From contig NC_079514.1 in NCBI RefSeq assembly GCF_000801105.2, forward strand, positions 47,868,515-47,932,514: DNA of 64,000 nt, read 5' to 3'. Shown here piece after piece: positions 12,190 through 24,028 of the stretch (the stretch's first letter is position 1; every line of letters starts with the position of its first letter). Origin of the DNA: Raphanus sativus (lineage: Eukaryota > Streptophyta > Magnoliopsida > Brassicales > Brassicaceae). The notes below the pieces were generated by a model. That model saw nothing but the letters and a program-made list of their open reading frames with translations. It was not told the origin of the DNA and did not search any database. Made by a program: the position numbers and the translations under genes.

Positions 12190-12575
12190 CCTGAATGTTG
12201 GAAGGCTCTCTGTGACTTAACGTGTCTCCCACCCACGGGGATAAGCTCAGGACAACTGGCGCCTTGGATTCTTTGGTTCCTATGGCTGGCAAGAAATGAT
12301 CATGTCTTTAACAACAAAGAAACAACCCGCTCAAGTTGATCAATGCACCGAACAAAGGCTCCCCGGTGGCAGAAATTTATGGAATAGTTGCTGATATTCT
12401 CTGTCTAACATCAGCCTTTGTCTCTATCTCTTTTGTTTGGATTCAACGTAGTAGGAACAAAGAGGCCGATGCCTTGGCAAAGCAGGCTCTCTGGAATGAA
12501 TCCTCTGTAATGACTCCCATAAACCTTGGAGTTTAAGCTTTATTAATGATAAAAGTTTGTGTTACAAAAAAAAAA
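12190..12575 (+). pseudogene. 3' fragment of a LINE (RNase H-like end of the polyprotein)
   Basis: Near 12230-12330 one frame encodes a PWILWFLWLARNDHVFN-type stretch, the linker seen before RNase H in plant LINEs. The frame at 12336-12536 encodes a partial RNase H-like end including RNKEADALAKQAL and a stop. An A-run of about 12 follows at 12567-12579. A frame break separates the two parts, and everything upstream is missing. This is a heavily 5'-truncated, inactive insertion. Confidence 0.8.
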
Positions 12576-12610
12576 AAGCACTGCAAACTGTTGGCATTTT
12601 ATAACAATTA

Positions 12611-14567
12611 CTAGATTCTAACCCGCCCTTCAAAGGGCGGGTATATTTTTTGTTTTTAATTTTTTTATTTGTGTTTTATTTGTAATCATATTTACTATAT
12701 TAAAAAAAATTATTAGTTAAAAGTTTTGATAATTATATTGAATTTGTGATGTTATATAACTATATACTTGTACACAATATTTTGAAATAGATCCGGATTC
12801 GCGAATAAACCGGCAAACCCGTGGATCTGGTATGTAATTCTGTTTGAGTTTTAGGAAAAACATCATTGTTTAATAATCTGGTAAAACCCACGAAACCCGG
12901 TAAAACCCACGGAAACCCGGTAAAACCCATGGAAATCCGCTAAAACTCAAAACTCGGTTACCAGTTGAACCACTGGTTAAACCAATACGTAAATTTTAAT
13001 TATTAACTATTTGGAATTTTAATTATATTATTAGAATATGTTTGTATTCTAATTAGGAAATTAAATTTTTGGTTTTTATATAAAAAATATATATATGATC
13101 TTGTGGATTATGAATCTATTAACAAATCTAATTGTTGTGATTTGGTATTAGTTTATTTTTGTTATCAATTATCAATTATAATTTTATGTTTTACTTTTAA
13201 ATTATTTTAGATTTAAAATTTAATTTTATTATTTACAATAGACATTTAAATACTTAAAAGTTATTAATATTTTGTAAAATTTAGTTCAAGCACAAGAGCC
13301 TTTCATAGAAAACCTACCCGTATACATACATATCCACTTTCTATATTTTATAAAATAGGAGTAAGGAAAAAATACATAAATACAGTATATTAGTCTATAT
13401 CGTATATGTAGAAGGCGGTTATATTTTGATTCCTGAATATTTTTGGTTGTTAAATAGATACTATGATTTTGGAATTAGATATAGGACAATTAATAGGTGA
13501 AGTAAAAGAGTAAGGAAAATGAAACAAAAATATATATATTCGTACATTTATGTTGCAATATTTGTAGCCCTTAAAAATAGGATTTAGTGGTTATGGAGGT
13601 TGACTATATATTAAGTTAGGCAGTTTTCTTATTATTATTATACGGTTACTTTAGTTAGTTATATTTGGATGCCACTTTTTTAAATTGGACCTAACCCATA
13701 TTAATTGGACATGTTGAAGAATTAATAGTATTGATATGTATATAAATAGATTAATATAGTCTTCACTAACTTTAAATAAAAATCACATTTAATAAATATT
13801 TTTAATCGAATAACCTATTTAAAACCCGTTAAACTAAAACCCGTAAAATATATTTTTATGAATAATACTTCCATAATAATAACAACAGATCATGTTCCTA
13901 AATTAATAGAACACATGGATTAAATAATCTAATTTTCTTATAAAACAGCTATTTATATTTATTATTTATCTTAATTGATTCATGAACTTTTATTGTATTT
14001 GGTCAAATTTTAATCTGTTTTGAAAGCTATATATTATTAAGTTATATATTTGCTATGATTTTTACTCATGGGCTGTTGGTAGTTATTTATCATGACAATA
14101 AAAGATATTTATAATTATATGTTATAAAGCTAACGATGACAAAAATATTATCAAGCTAATAAATAATATTTATTTTTGTCTAAAACTAACAAAAATTATT
14201 AAAAGTGGGTTTGTATCTGGGTTGTATAGTTATTTCTATTAATGATTTGTATGTAGAAATCATCATCAAAAGAATATTCCATAAAGTCTATATAATCACA
14301 TAAGTACCTCTCAATTTTTAATAGTAGGATAATATATACTTCATGAAATATCAAAGGCACGTTACAGTAGTTAGTTATACCTCTCACGTACGGTAGTTAT
14401 TTATCATGATAATATCAAAGGCACATTACGGTTACTTCTAAAAAAGAAAGAATATTACGGTTACATAAAACTTGTTGTTAGTTGAAATGGTTAATTTAAA
14501 TGCAGTTATATTTTAAGTTGGACACAACAAATATCAATAGGTCATGCTGAAAAATTAATAGAATAGA
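12611..14567 (-). mobile_element. Non-autonomous Helitron inserted in the NCA1 relic
   Basis: Read on the minus strand, the element starts TCTATTCTATTAATTTTTC and ends with the GC-rich hairpin ACCCGCCC/GGGCGGGT, ten bases and then CTAG (plus-strand 12611-12614). It sits between A (12610) and T (14568), as Helitrons do. Strong support comes from a paralogous empty site at about 15836-15880: the host sequences on both sides of the Helitron are found there uninterrupted. There is no Rep/helicase coding. The interior includes direct repeats of GGTAAAACCCACGGAAACCC near 12880-12955. Confidence 0.8.
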
Positions 14568-14729
14568 TAGCTAAACTTGCAGATTAAACACACACTTCCT
14601 GTCTCGTTCAATAGGATAGGAGATCTTAAATATTATGACGAGGTGCAAGGTCCTATTACCGTCGTGCTTAAACGCTAGACGTGATGCGATGAAGCATCAC
14701 CCAAATGCTCCTTCACAAGTAAGTATGCC
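14568..14729 (+). pseudogene. NCA1: NCA1 (At3g54360-like) relic exon
   Basis: After a splice acceptor (CTTGCAG, ending about 14582), two adjoining reading frames encode a protein segment matching, from memory, the C-terminal TPR-like part of Arabidopsis NCA1, the catalase chaperone: a HTLPVSFNRIGDLKYYDE stretch, then an RRDAMKHHPNAPSQ stretch ending at a GTAAGT donor (14720-14725). The frame shifts between them: bases are missing after YYDE, and one T is missing where GCTTTAAAC would be expected (observed GCTTAAAC near 14669). No other convincing NCA1 exon was found. This is a decayed fragment at its syntenic position between the protease gene and EMB1967. Confidence 0.75.
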
Positions 14730-15057
14730 TTCATCACTTCATGGTATTTCAGTTTTGCTCTTTCTTGTTTGGCCCTGTATTTTACTTAATCCTAGCATGT
14801 TGTTTTTAATAATAAACTAACCACTGACACTAAATGTTTTACAGTGGTAAACTAACCAGCGGTTAGTAACCACTGACAGAAAGAAATCTCTTGAAGTTAT
14901 TACAATGTGTGAAGGCTTATTTGTAGATCATAAGCTATGTTTCTTGTGGTGTTTTTTCTTTTCTTTTTGTGTTGTTACTTGATATTTTGTCTTTAGAAGT
15001 TGGACCTGAAAGATAAGTAAAAGTAGCAGCATGCTTAATGTATAGTAGGTCTGATAC
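14730..15057. other. Probable NCA1 intron relic and unassigned sequence
   Basis: T-rich sequence follows the GTAAGT donor of the relic exon. I could not find the following NCA1 exons here. It ends at the target duplication of the solo LTR. Confidence 0.35.
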
Positions 15058-15398
15058 TGATGTAGCGGAAGCCTTAAAAGATAGAACTAGAGATCCGTTG
15101 ATTCTGAGAATACCCGGAAAACTAGGATAATCACAAAGATCTTATTTAGTCTAAGAATGCCTAAGATCGATGTCTTCTTAAATTCGTTGAGATCACCAAT
15201 GATCTACCGAAAATAAGGAACAAAAAAGAAAACTCTTAACTTTTATTAATAATCAATCAACTGAATACAAGATTAAGCATAGACGGCTATATATAATAAG
15301 AAAACCATAAAACCCTAAAATAATAAAGATAATTATCCTAATAATTAATAAAATAAATAATAAGATATTGGAATATTTCCAAATATCTATCTACATCA
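15058..15398 (-). mobile_element. Solo LTR related to the 9.4-10.7 kb retrotransposon
   Basis: This 341-bp unit starts TGATGTAGCGG and ends CTACATCA. It is flanked by the perfect 5-bp duplication GATAC (15053-15057 and 15399-15403). Its reverse complement follows the same plan as the 359-bp LTRs upstream: a TGATG start, a TATTTGGAA-type block, an AT-rich stretch, then an AGGGTTTTATGGTTTTCTTA block, ending TTCCGCTACATCA. No internal domain remains, so it probably arose by recombination between two LTRs. Confidence 0.88.
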
Positions 15399-15403
15399 GA
15401 TAC

Positions 15404-15834
15404 GCAATAGAGTACTCTCTACAGAAACGTGTTATCGTAGAGTCATATTTGCATCAATAACTCTCATAATCTTTGGATGATCTGATGTATTAACAATGTG
15501 AATCTTTTGTCCAAGTTTACAAAACCACATTTTACTACTCTGAATGATAATGCTGTCTCGTTAGTGTTGTACAGGGAGAGACTCTAGGGGTCAGAAATTA
15601 CCCCTATGGATCTGTAGTTGACTGTAGCTACATTGACATGTCAGCAACAGACATTGAGTCGTCTAGCTAATAGCTGACTGATTAAAAGGGAGCTAAGCAG
15701 AATGTGTTGAGAGTTCTTGATATTTTTCTTGTTTCAGTCTAGAGCTAAAAATCTTTTTAAGTCAGTGAAATCATTAATGTATAGTTGTGTTTAATAAAAG
15801 TTTTATTGGTAATAAAGGAACATTGACTAAGTTT
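15404..15834. other. Unassigned intergenic sequence
   Basis: Not strongly AT-rich, but no frame or splice pattern convinced me. It may contain decayed coding sequence of a lost gene. Confidence 0.35.
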
Positions 15835-15835
15835 T

Positions 15836-15880
15836 ATAACAATTATCGCTAAACTTGCAGATTAAACACACACTTTCTGA
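15836..15880 (+). pseudogene. Second NCA1 intron/exon-border fragment (Helitron empty site)
   Basis: About 46 bp reproduce the intron end, acceptor and first codons of the NCA1 relic exon at 14568 with few mismatches, but without the Helitron. Similarity stops abruptly after CACACTTTCTG. A local duplication of the NCA1 relic before the Helitron insertion is the simplest explanation. Confidence 0.65.
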
Positions 15881-16400
15881 ACTGACGCATGCTTATGTAA
15901 ATGTATATATGTAAATGTATACCTAAGCACTTATCTGTCGCATATTGGCTGAAATGAAGAGAGGAGAAAGCAAAAACCTTGTGTTTGCGCTTAAGGGTTA
16001 AAGTGTTGGAACCCAATTTTTAGCGGTCCTACAAAAAGAAACAGAGTGCTCTGCATCTTGTGATGGTTTCAGAAGTGTCTTAACACTCTATGAATTTTTG
16101 AATAAGGCATGCATGATGACTTGTATAGACTCTATGACCTTATGAAGAACACATTGTGAAGAATCTGTTTGTCAGAAAGTAAGAGTTTATCGAAGAATCT
16201 GAGTGGGTTGTTACTTCTTGGTAGATTAGATACATAAAGTGACTACAGCTGTTAATTTGCTTTCAGTTTTCTTTTCAATGTAAAGTGAAGAAGAAAAAAG
16301 ATCAAACAGAGATTTGAGGCTTTGGCTTCATCGTTTTAGGATTACTTGGCGATTAGGCCAAAAGAGCAGTTAATAAGCTCCTAAAGATGATAACATTGTC
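15881..16400. other. Unassigned sequence with one coding-like stretch
   Basis: Near 16055-16130 one frame stays open (LTLYEFLNKACMMT) before stops intervene. I could not assign it. It could be a fragment of a lost neighbouring gene. Confidence 0.2.
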
Positions 16401-16429
16401 GATATTATAAGATCACAAAATTCTGTGGG

Positions 16430-16790
16430 AGGTAAGCCAGTTAAGTAAGCAAGAAGCTACTAAGGACTCACAAAATAATATAAGGAACCAAGTAAGCAAA
16501 TACAAACCCAAAGAAGAAAAAAAAGTAGAACATAAGGAAGCAAGCAAAAATACACACAAGAAAGAAGCAAGCAAGCAAACCGACAAAGAACCAAATAAAC
16601 AAAAAAAAAAATCAATAAAGCAAGTAAAGAAGTGAAACAATAAATCAGGGAATGCAATAAAGAAGCAGGACATCAAGAGAACAAGCAAGGGACGAAGTAC
16701 GAGTGAAGAGGGGCGATAAGGAAGCAAGTAAGTTAGCAAAAGAATCAAACAAAAAATAAATCAAGAAAGCAAGTAAACAATGATGTATCT
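16430..16790 (+). repeat. Degenerate purine-rich AAGCAAG tandem array
   Basis: The plus strand is almost free of T and dominated by variants of GAAGCAAGCAAG and AAGTAAGCAAA. The antisense hydrophobic frame through it (16413-16748) is a product of low complexity, not a gene. Confidence 0.75.
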
Positions 16791-17399
16791 AATCAATTAT
16801 GAATGTACACAGTATGAAAGTACGTATATATGCATATTTTGAACGCATGTATGTATTTATGTACTTTTAGTGATTGCGCCGAACCCAAGTATGGAGGTTC
16901 GGGATACACCACATAGGAATTGAGGTTGATGCGGAAGCAAATAGACCTACAAGATCAAAGTAAATGAGTAGGCCAATACCACAATCAGACTTGGAACTTG
17001 GAGAATCAAAACAGAGATATGAAAAGAAACCACTAACCTGCAGAGTTTCAAGTGACCAATGTTTTCTTCTACGAAACAGAGACGTGGTTACTCTGAAACA
17101 TTAAAAGGTTTTATTTGAACGTCATTGATTCAAATGCATAGTTAGCCAATAAAAAGAGGGTACTAAATCCATATTTAACCAATGATTTATACATGTTAAA
17201 AAAATCTTTTTAGGCGTCCATAAGAGCCGCACATACCTGAGAAAATTAAAATTGGCATTTATACTTCAAACTGTCACATAAGCATAAAGACTAACACATA
17301 AATATGTTAGAATTTTGGATGCTTATTCAAGAACGTGTCTAGTGATAGTGAAATTAATCTAGATTTCACATATGTTTCTCATACTTGTGAATTTTAGAA

Positions 17400-20300
17400 A
17401 CTAATTACAAGTAAGTCTGAAAAGCATATACCTGTCACAGAACTCTGCTACACTTGAAATCTTCTCAGTATCTCTAATGTTTTGATGTTTTCAACACCTT
17501 CTGAAGCATATACCTGAAAAAAGAAAATCAGAATTAATTAGTCTTTACTTCTGAAGCATATACCTGAAGACTCTCTTTTAGATTCATAATACTTGATAAT
17601 AATCTTTGTGCTATGCTTCTTTCTCAAGATTGGTATGTAGTCTCTGTCTAAACACTGATTTTAGACTATGAATTGGTTATTCTTCTACTGTCTTTGTTTT
17701 AAAAGTTGGTGGTTCTATCCATCTAACTTATAGTCCTTGTATACTTTTAAACCTTGTTGTTCATAGTCTTTGTCTTGAGACCTTTTTAAGCCGTTGGCCA
17801 TTTTACCAAAACAGACCCATATTCTTTTTGAAAAGACTTTTAAGCCATGTTGTTACATTGAACTCTGTTGTAGATTCGTACTGTCAAGAATCTTTGCCGT
17901 TTGACTTTTAAAGCCGTTGGTGTTTCATCAATACAACAAGTCCTTAAGTTTTTTTTCTCTATCCAACAAGTCTATATAGTATCGACTTTCTCAACAGAAA
18001 TGTTTTTACCATCCAACAAGTCTTTGTCTTAGAATTTCTTAGCTGTGGGACATTTTTAAGCTGTAGGTTGTCTTTGTCTAGAGACATTCCAAAGCCATGG
18101 CAGTTTTTTCTTTGAGCTCTATCTTATTACTGATGTCAGACAATTGGTCTATACATCTATCTGATAAGATCCAAGTCACTTACTTATCAAGAACAGAGAG
18201 ATTACAAAGGAAAGTACAAGAGAAAGCTATTTTGCTCTCCAAGAGAAGCAAGCCCAAGCCACAAGGCTCCAACTAACCAACTAACTCTCAATTACAATAC
18301 TCTCTTCTATTTATACTCTCCCTTGTGTAACCGTATATGCTTTTCTCCTTTGGCAGATGACAGCTCATAAGTTTCTCCAGTGACATGTCATTTGCTTCCA
18401 TGATCATATCAATACCCCCCCTTTCGATGATCATATCATCGCTGGCCTCTTTTCCCACCGATTGAGTATCCTGGCTGTCCAGTATGATATCTTGTGTCAT
18501 AAATTCAGGATCCCACCCTGCTCCCTGCAACGCTGTGCATAGCCTTGCGGCTATCACTGAAACTCTGCGTTTCAAACAGTCAACAAAAACATAAGCGACT
18601 CCCAGCCATGTCCCCATCCTCATCTTACCAATAGAACCAAACAAACGTCTGAATTGGTCTAACGACATGTGAATCCATGAAGCAAACTCATTATGAACGA
18701 GGCTATCCAGTTTAACTGTAGGATGATCAATCAACTTCACATTCTTCATTCTGTATCTGTTCTGAGCTGTGTGTCCAACTCGAAGCTGGTAAGACTCAAG
18801 TTCTCCCTCAATCTCACTGTTCTTGCTGAGTAGCCAGCACCAGACTTTGTGGCGCTGCACCCTTTTTATTCCAGTTAACAATCCGAGACCACCACTCTAT
18901 AATCTGGTTCATGGTCCAAGCTGCCACCCGGTGAAACAGAGGAGCACATGCCCACTCAGCAAAGCCATGTTCTTCATGAATTCGAATTATATATGTCTTC
19001 ACGAAGGCATGTTTCAACTCTGCAAACCGTGAGAATTGTAGCCAAAACAAAACTCTGTTAATCAGCTCTAGTAGTTCCCATTGATACATCAAGATAGTGT
19101 GGTGACAGTGATAATTTCTGATCATTGTAACTCTACCAACGTCACAACTGAACTGATGATGAATACCACACTGTCCGTACAGAAAATCCCATCTGAAACA
19201 AAACATGGTTGCTTATATCTCCATTTATGCTTCTCCCCTAAATCATCTCTCTGCCCATCCTCTATCTCAGAGCTTGACTTGTCTACAAACCATAACGCAG
19301 TATTAGCGGATATCCAAGTCTGCATTTGAACTTAAACCTCCAAGATTTATGTATTTTTCTCTGCTACAATTTTGTAGCTTATCTCTTCTCAAGTTCAGAA
19401 GCATTTTATCGAATCCATGGTGTGCAAAACGCCTACTAGTGACATCTGTTGGTCTTCTAAACAACTCAACTCTTTCACCCAATTCACCACAACCAAACAC
19501 AGAGTAGTAATCTGCACAAGTACCAACTGAGATGTTCTGAAATGGAAGGCTTGGTTCCCAGTTATAGTTTGGTACCTTAGATGATGGAATCGCCACATCA
19601 GGAAGAACAATCTCATCCACCACCGGAATCGAGATAGTCTTCAGAACCGTTCAACATGCTAGACTTGAACGAGTCAATGCGAAACAAACGAGTCAATGAT
19701 GAGGTCCCTGTATCTTTGGAGACTGTCTTAGGACATCTTTAAGTCGTGTTTTGCCCACATCCAACAAGCCTATTTAAGCTGTTAAGTAAGAATCTCTTTT
19801 AATTCTTTAAGCCATTGGTAGTCTCTGTTTAAGACTGATTTCAGAGTATGAATTGGTCATTATTTCCATCCAGCGTAATAGTCTTTTAGAAACAATTCTT
19901 TAAACCTTATGGTTCATAGTCTGTGTGTTGAGAGACTTTCTATTTGAAGTTGTCTGCCAGAGTAAAGAATCAGTTCTCCATCCGTAGTTTGCAGTCATGA
20001 GAGATTTTATTTCATTTGAGCCGTGGTTTTGTTTTTCCATCTATAGTCTTTCCCTAGAGACATTTTAAAGTAATTGGTTATAATACCAAAACCAAGCCAT
20101 AGTCTTTTGCAGAAGACTCCTAAGCCATGTGGTTTCGTAAAACCCCGTTGTAATTGTCAAGAAACTTTGCCTTATGAACTTTTAAAGCCGTTGGTCTTTT
20201 ATCAATACAGCAAGCCAATCCATGGCATAGACTTTCTCAAGAAACTTCTAAGCTGTGTGGTCAAATATGAATCTGTGTTTGATTCATAGTCATTGTCAAG

Positions 20301-22850
20301 AATGTCTAAGCAGTTGGTTTCTTTAAGCCGTTTGGGCATCATTTTATACAGCAAGTGTAAGTTGTTTTACTATCCAACAAGTCTTCTCTTATGACTTCTT
20401 GAAGTTGTTTGTCATCCATTTTCTTCATCCAACAAGTATTCTCTTAGCCATTAGTCGTTTTTGTTCATCTAATGACCTTTTTTTTCTAAACCGCTGGCCA
20501 ATGTTCCCATCATATCTGAAAACTGACGGACCCATATTGTCTTTATCTAGAGTAAAGAATCTCTTTTCAATTCATAATCCTTGTTTAGAATCTTTGTGTT
20601 ATGATTCGTTAAGTCCTTAGCAGCCTTTATCAAAAGACTTTCCAAAGACATTAGTTGTTTTTTGTATCAGCTCTGTATTAAGGACACTAAATGTTCATCC
20701 TTTCCATCCGCCAAATTACAAACCAACTCATACTATTTGTCTCGACTTTTAACAAAGCAGAAACTGTTTTCGATTTAGTCTTTTATGTTCATCCTTTTGT
20801 TGTCTTAAGAGTTGTTCATTACCCATCCAACTCATAGTGTCTTTGTATAGTTTTTAAGCCTTGTATTTGACAAGCAGACATAGTCTTTCAAGACTTCATC
20901 AAGCCATTGGTCGTTTTTTTAATTTTCCCCTCTTTTGCCTGTCTTTTTTTCCATCTACGAACCTTTTGTGTTCTGAGGCACTGGTCTTTTTTTTTCCATT
21001 CAGCATATCTAAATACCTGACCTCTTTTGTCTTTGGCAAGAGACGTTTGTACTGTTTGAACTCTTTTATTCCACCAAGGACTCTTTTCTAAGCAACCCCA
21101 TATTGTCTTTTGTGTAAAAGACTTTTGTTTCAGACTTTTTCTCAAGCTTATTCAGCTGTTGGTCATTTTTTTATTTCCATCTAACAAAACCCATCCAACT
21201 TTGTGGTTTAGAGTCTTTGTCTTAAGACATCTTTAAGCTATTGGTCATTTTTCCATCCAGGAACTTTTACTAAGCCGTGGGTCATTTTTCTCTCATCCCC
21301 ATACAGTCTTTGTCTTAAGACTATTGAGCTGCACTACCAACCAAAATATACCTTACGGAGCAATGTACCACTTTGTGATTTAGAGTCTTTGTCTTCTGAC
21401 TATTGAGCATGCACTACCAACCAAAATATACCTTACGGGACAGTGTACCACTTTGTGGTATAGAGTCTTTGTCTTAAGACTATTGAGCATGCACTACCAA
21501 CCAAAATATTCTTTACGGGACAATGTACCACTTTGTGGTTTAGAGTCTTTGTCTTAAGACATCTTTAAGCCGTGGGTCATTTTTCCAATCCAACGAGTCT
21601 TATTTAAGCCATCGGAACTTTACTAAGCCGTGGGTCATTTTCCTCTCATATATCCCCATATAGTCTTTGTCTTAAGACTATTAAGCATGCACTACCAACC
21701 AACAGAATCTGAGTCTTATATGCCATCGCCATTAACATTCTTCTTTGGAGATACATTACCAACCAAAAGATTCCTTACGGGACAATGTACCCAAATAAAA
21801 ATCTGACAGAACACTATTAGATTAGTGCTTGCCAATGATCTTTTTGGATTTCAAAAATGCTATGTCATCGATTAGAACTGAACTAATGTGTTTCGAATCT
21901 CTGTTCTTTGAGGATGGAATTCAAACGAGGACAAAGTCAAAAGTTTTGAGTCATAGACAGAGCATTTACCTTGGCGACGATGGTCTCACGCGGAGTAAGC
22001 TTCCAGGAATGTAAAAGCAGCAGCTCTGGCGGAAAAAGAAAGGCAGGTGAGTTTCTTCCTCCAAGCGATACTGTCATCTGTTCAAACCCAGAAAAAAACA
22101 TGTTCAGACACTAAACCACGCTGACTTTGTGTGCTAGAGATTTATACAAGAGAAACGAATGTATTTGACAGATTGTATAGCCAAACCTACACTAATTGCA
22201 ACCATTTGGGATTCCTGAAATCTATGCATGTAGTGAAGATAAACGGATCATTTTTACAGACAATAGAAACTGACAATTGTGTGCGTGAAGTGGGCACATA
22301 AGATGGTTCTTTTAAAACTAATCGCAAATCTCAGAGAATGTTATCAACGACGAGTGCAGTGCAGAGAGATGACTACAAGTCTACATACAGCAAGTTTTCA
22401 AAACAAAAACGGGAACCCTAAACCAAGATCACTGCAAATCTTATTTACCTTTTGAAAATTGAAAATCGCGAAACATATGAAGGATTAAAACGAACTTTAC
22501 AAAACCCTAATTAACAGATACAGAGACATACCTTGGCGACGACGAGTGAGAAACCCAACTAATCACATCGTGTATCAGGCGGAATCAACCTTCCAAAAAA
22601 AATCTAATCAAGATATCTTCAAGAAGAAGAAGAGATTGAACGGTTCATGAAAATATGGAAACTCAGAAGTAAAATCGGGATCAAGTATTACTCGAAACTC
22701 TGGAATACTCTAACAGATTCACGATTTACAGAGAGCGAAACACTTACGAATCAAAGATCATAATCGGATTTTCCGTTTTTGCAAATCCTCGAGGAGTCGA
22801 TCGAGAGATTTCTTCCTAGACCAAAAAAAAAAAGAAATTGTGAACAATGT
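17400..22850 (-). repeat. Repeat locus A: hairpin plus AAGCCGT-motif array with splice-site-like flanks
   Basis: From about 17560 to 21700 the plus strand carries many diverged units made of AGTCTTTGTCTTAAGACT (able to fold, AGTCTT/AAGACT) followed within a few bases by AAGCCGTTGG or AAGCCGTGGGTCAT. Three tandem units of about 79 bp lie at 21307-21546 (GCACTACCAACCAAAATATA block). Related sequence flanks the array in locus B. On the minus strand, plausible splice sites are visible: donors GTAAGTG at 22747, GTATGTC near 22532 and GTAAATG near 21970, and a TTTTTTCAG acceptor with a short exon ending ACAG/GTATATG near 17430-17520. I suggest a spliced non-coding transcript running right to left. 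It is more decayed than locus B and is interrupted by retroelement sequence at 18162 to about 19640. Confidence 0.65.
18162..19640 (-). mobile_element. Retroelement-like insertion in locus A (3' LTR-like end plus open frames)
   Basis: Minus-strand frames at 18288-18881, 18814-19206 and 19303-19623 are uninterrupted for up to 197 codons but lack domains I can name. Read on the minus strand, a polypurine tract (GAAAGGGGGGG, about 18412-18422) is followed by about 250 bp containing a TATA-like TATAAATAGAAG and ending TTATCA at 18162. This is the layout of a polypurine tract plus 3' LTR. No matching 5' LTR was found, so the element is truncated or the frames are captured sequence. The repeat units of locus A resume on both sides. 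Confidence 0.45.
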
Positions 22851-24028
22851 GGAAGTAATTGACACGCACACAATTTTTACTTTTGTATTTATCTAATGGC
22901 GTAGACGGTGAAGACGCGTTTTCTAACGGGTATATTTTTAAAACTGAGCCATCTTAAAAATAGTAACATTTTAATGTAAAATAAAATTTTGCCATTTTCT
23001 TTTCTTAACACATCACACATGTAAACTAGTGAAAATGTGACATACAATAAAATTTTATAAATTAATAATGATGGTATTACAAAATTTTATTAATTTATAA
23101 AAAAATATTTTTGGATTTAAAATAGATTCAAAAAAAAAAGAATTCAAATTTTGAAAAACATTTTTGCAAAAAAAAAAATTGAAAAATCGAAATTTTTCTT
23201 TTCGATATAAAAAATTTTGAAAATATATAATCCAAAAACTACAGAAAATTTTATTTATTTTTAGTTTTTAATTAAAATAATTATTTATATTTATATATCT
23301 ACAAATCAAAGTTATAAGAGTATTTTTTCCTCTTTAGTCTTTAATGATGAAATTATTTTTGAAAATATTTATTTAGTGAAAATAAATATGAATAATGGTA
23401 TAAACAATGTGGTAAAACTGAAAATTTTCCAAAATTTAATTAATGTATATATTGTAAAATAAATTATTTTCTTATTTAAATATTTATTAAAATCCTAAAT
23501 CCACATCCAAAATCACACCCCTCAATCCTAATCCTAAGTGTAGATTAGTAAACCTTAAGAGTCATTTTAGAAAAAAATTGTCACAAAAATAGGATAGTAT
23601 TAAGTATCCTATTAATCATCATTTCACTGCCTAATTTCTGCAAAGACGTGCCCATTTCGATAACTTTTGTAATCAGATTATGTGTGCAGTCACCTCTCTT
23701 ACATGAATCTTTTTTCTGAGAGAAGAACACGGGGGCTCTTGTTCATGTTGTTCTCGTTTCCTTGTCTTCTGTTTCTCTTGTTTGTTACTGGAAACAGGAT
23801 GATCCTTTGATGTCCCTGATGTTGGATTGAGCCACGAACGATCTCAACAGTGTTAAGCACAGTCTGTCTGAGTGCATGCATGTTTGCAAAGCTGTATCAG
23901 ATTTGCTTAGACGAAGTAGTTAGAAACATTAATGCTTATCAGTTTTGAGACTGTCAAGTTATTTCTGTGGGCCTGGGGTTTCTTACTCCTTCATTGGTAG
24001 CTTGTTTGGCATTCTAGCAATGAAGTAA
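22850..24028. other. AT-rich spacer before the EMB1967 relic
   Basis: A possible Emigrant-like remnant lies near 23040-23110 (ATAAATTAATAATG-type sequence). The part from 23640 to 24028 is less AT-rich and could be decayed 5' sequence of the EMB1967 relic, but I could not align it. Confidence 0.35.

Noticed and set aside
12611..14623. Helitron 5' end at 14623 (minus strand TCTCCTATCCTATTG)
   Set aside because: Sequence 14583-14623 is coding sequence of the NCA1 relic, and the empty site at 15836 places the boundary at 14567.
16413..16748. 111-codon hydrophobic minus-strand frame as a membrane protein
   Set aside because: It is the antisense of a purine-rich AAGCAAG array; the composition alone explains the leucine/phenylalanine/serine-rich translation.
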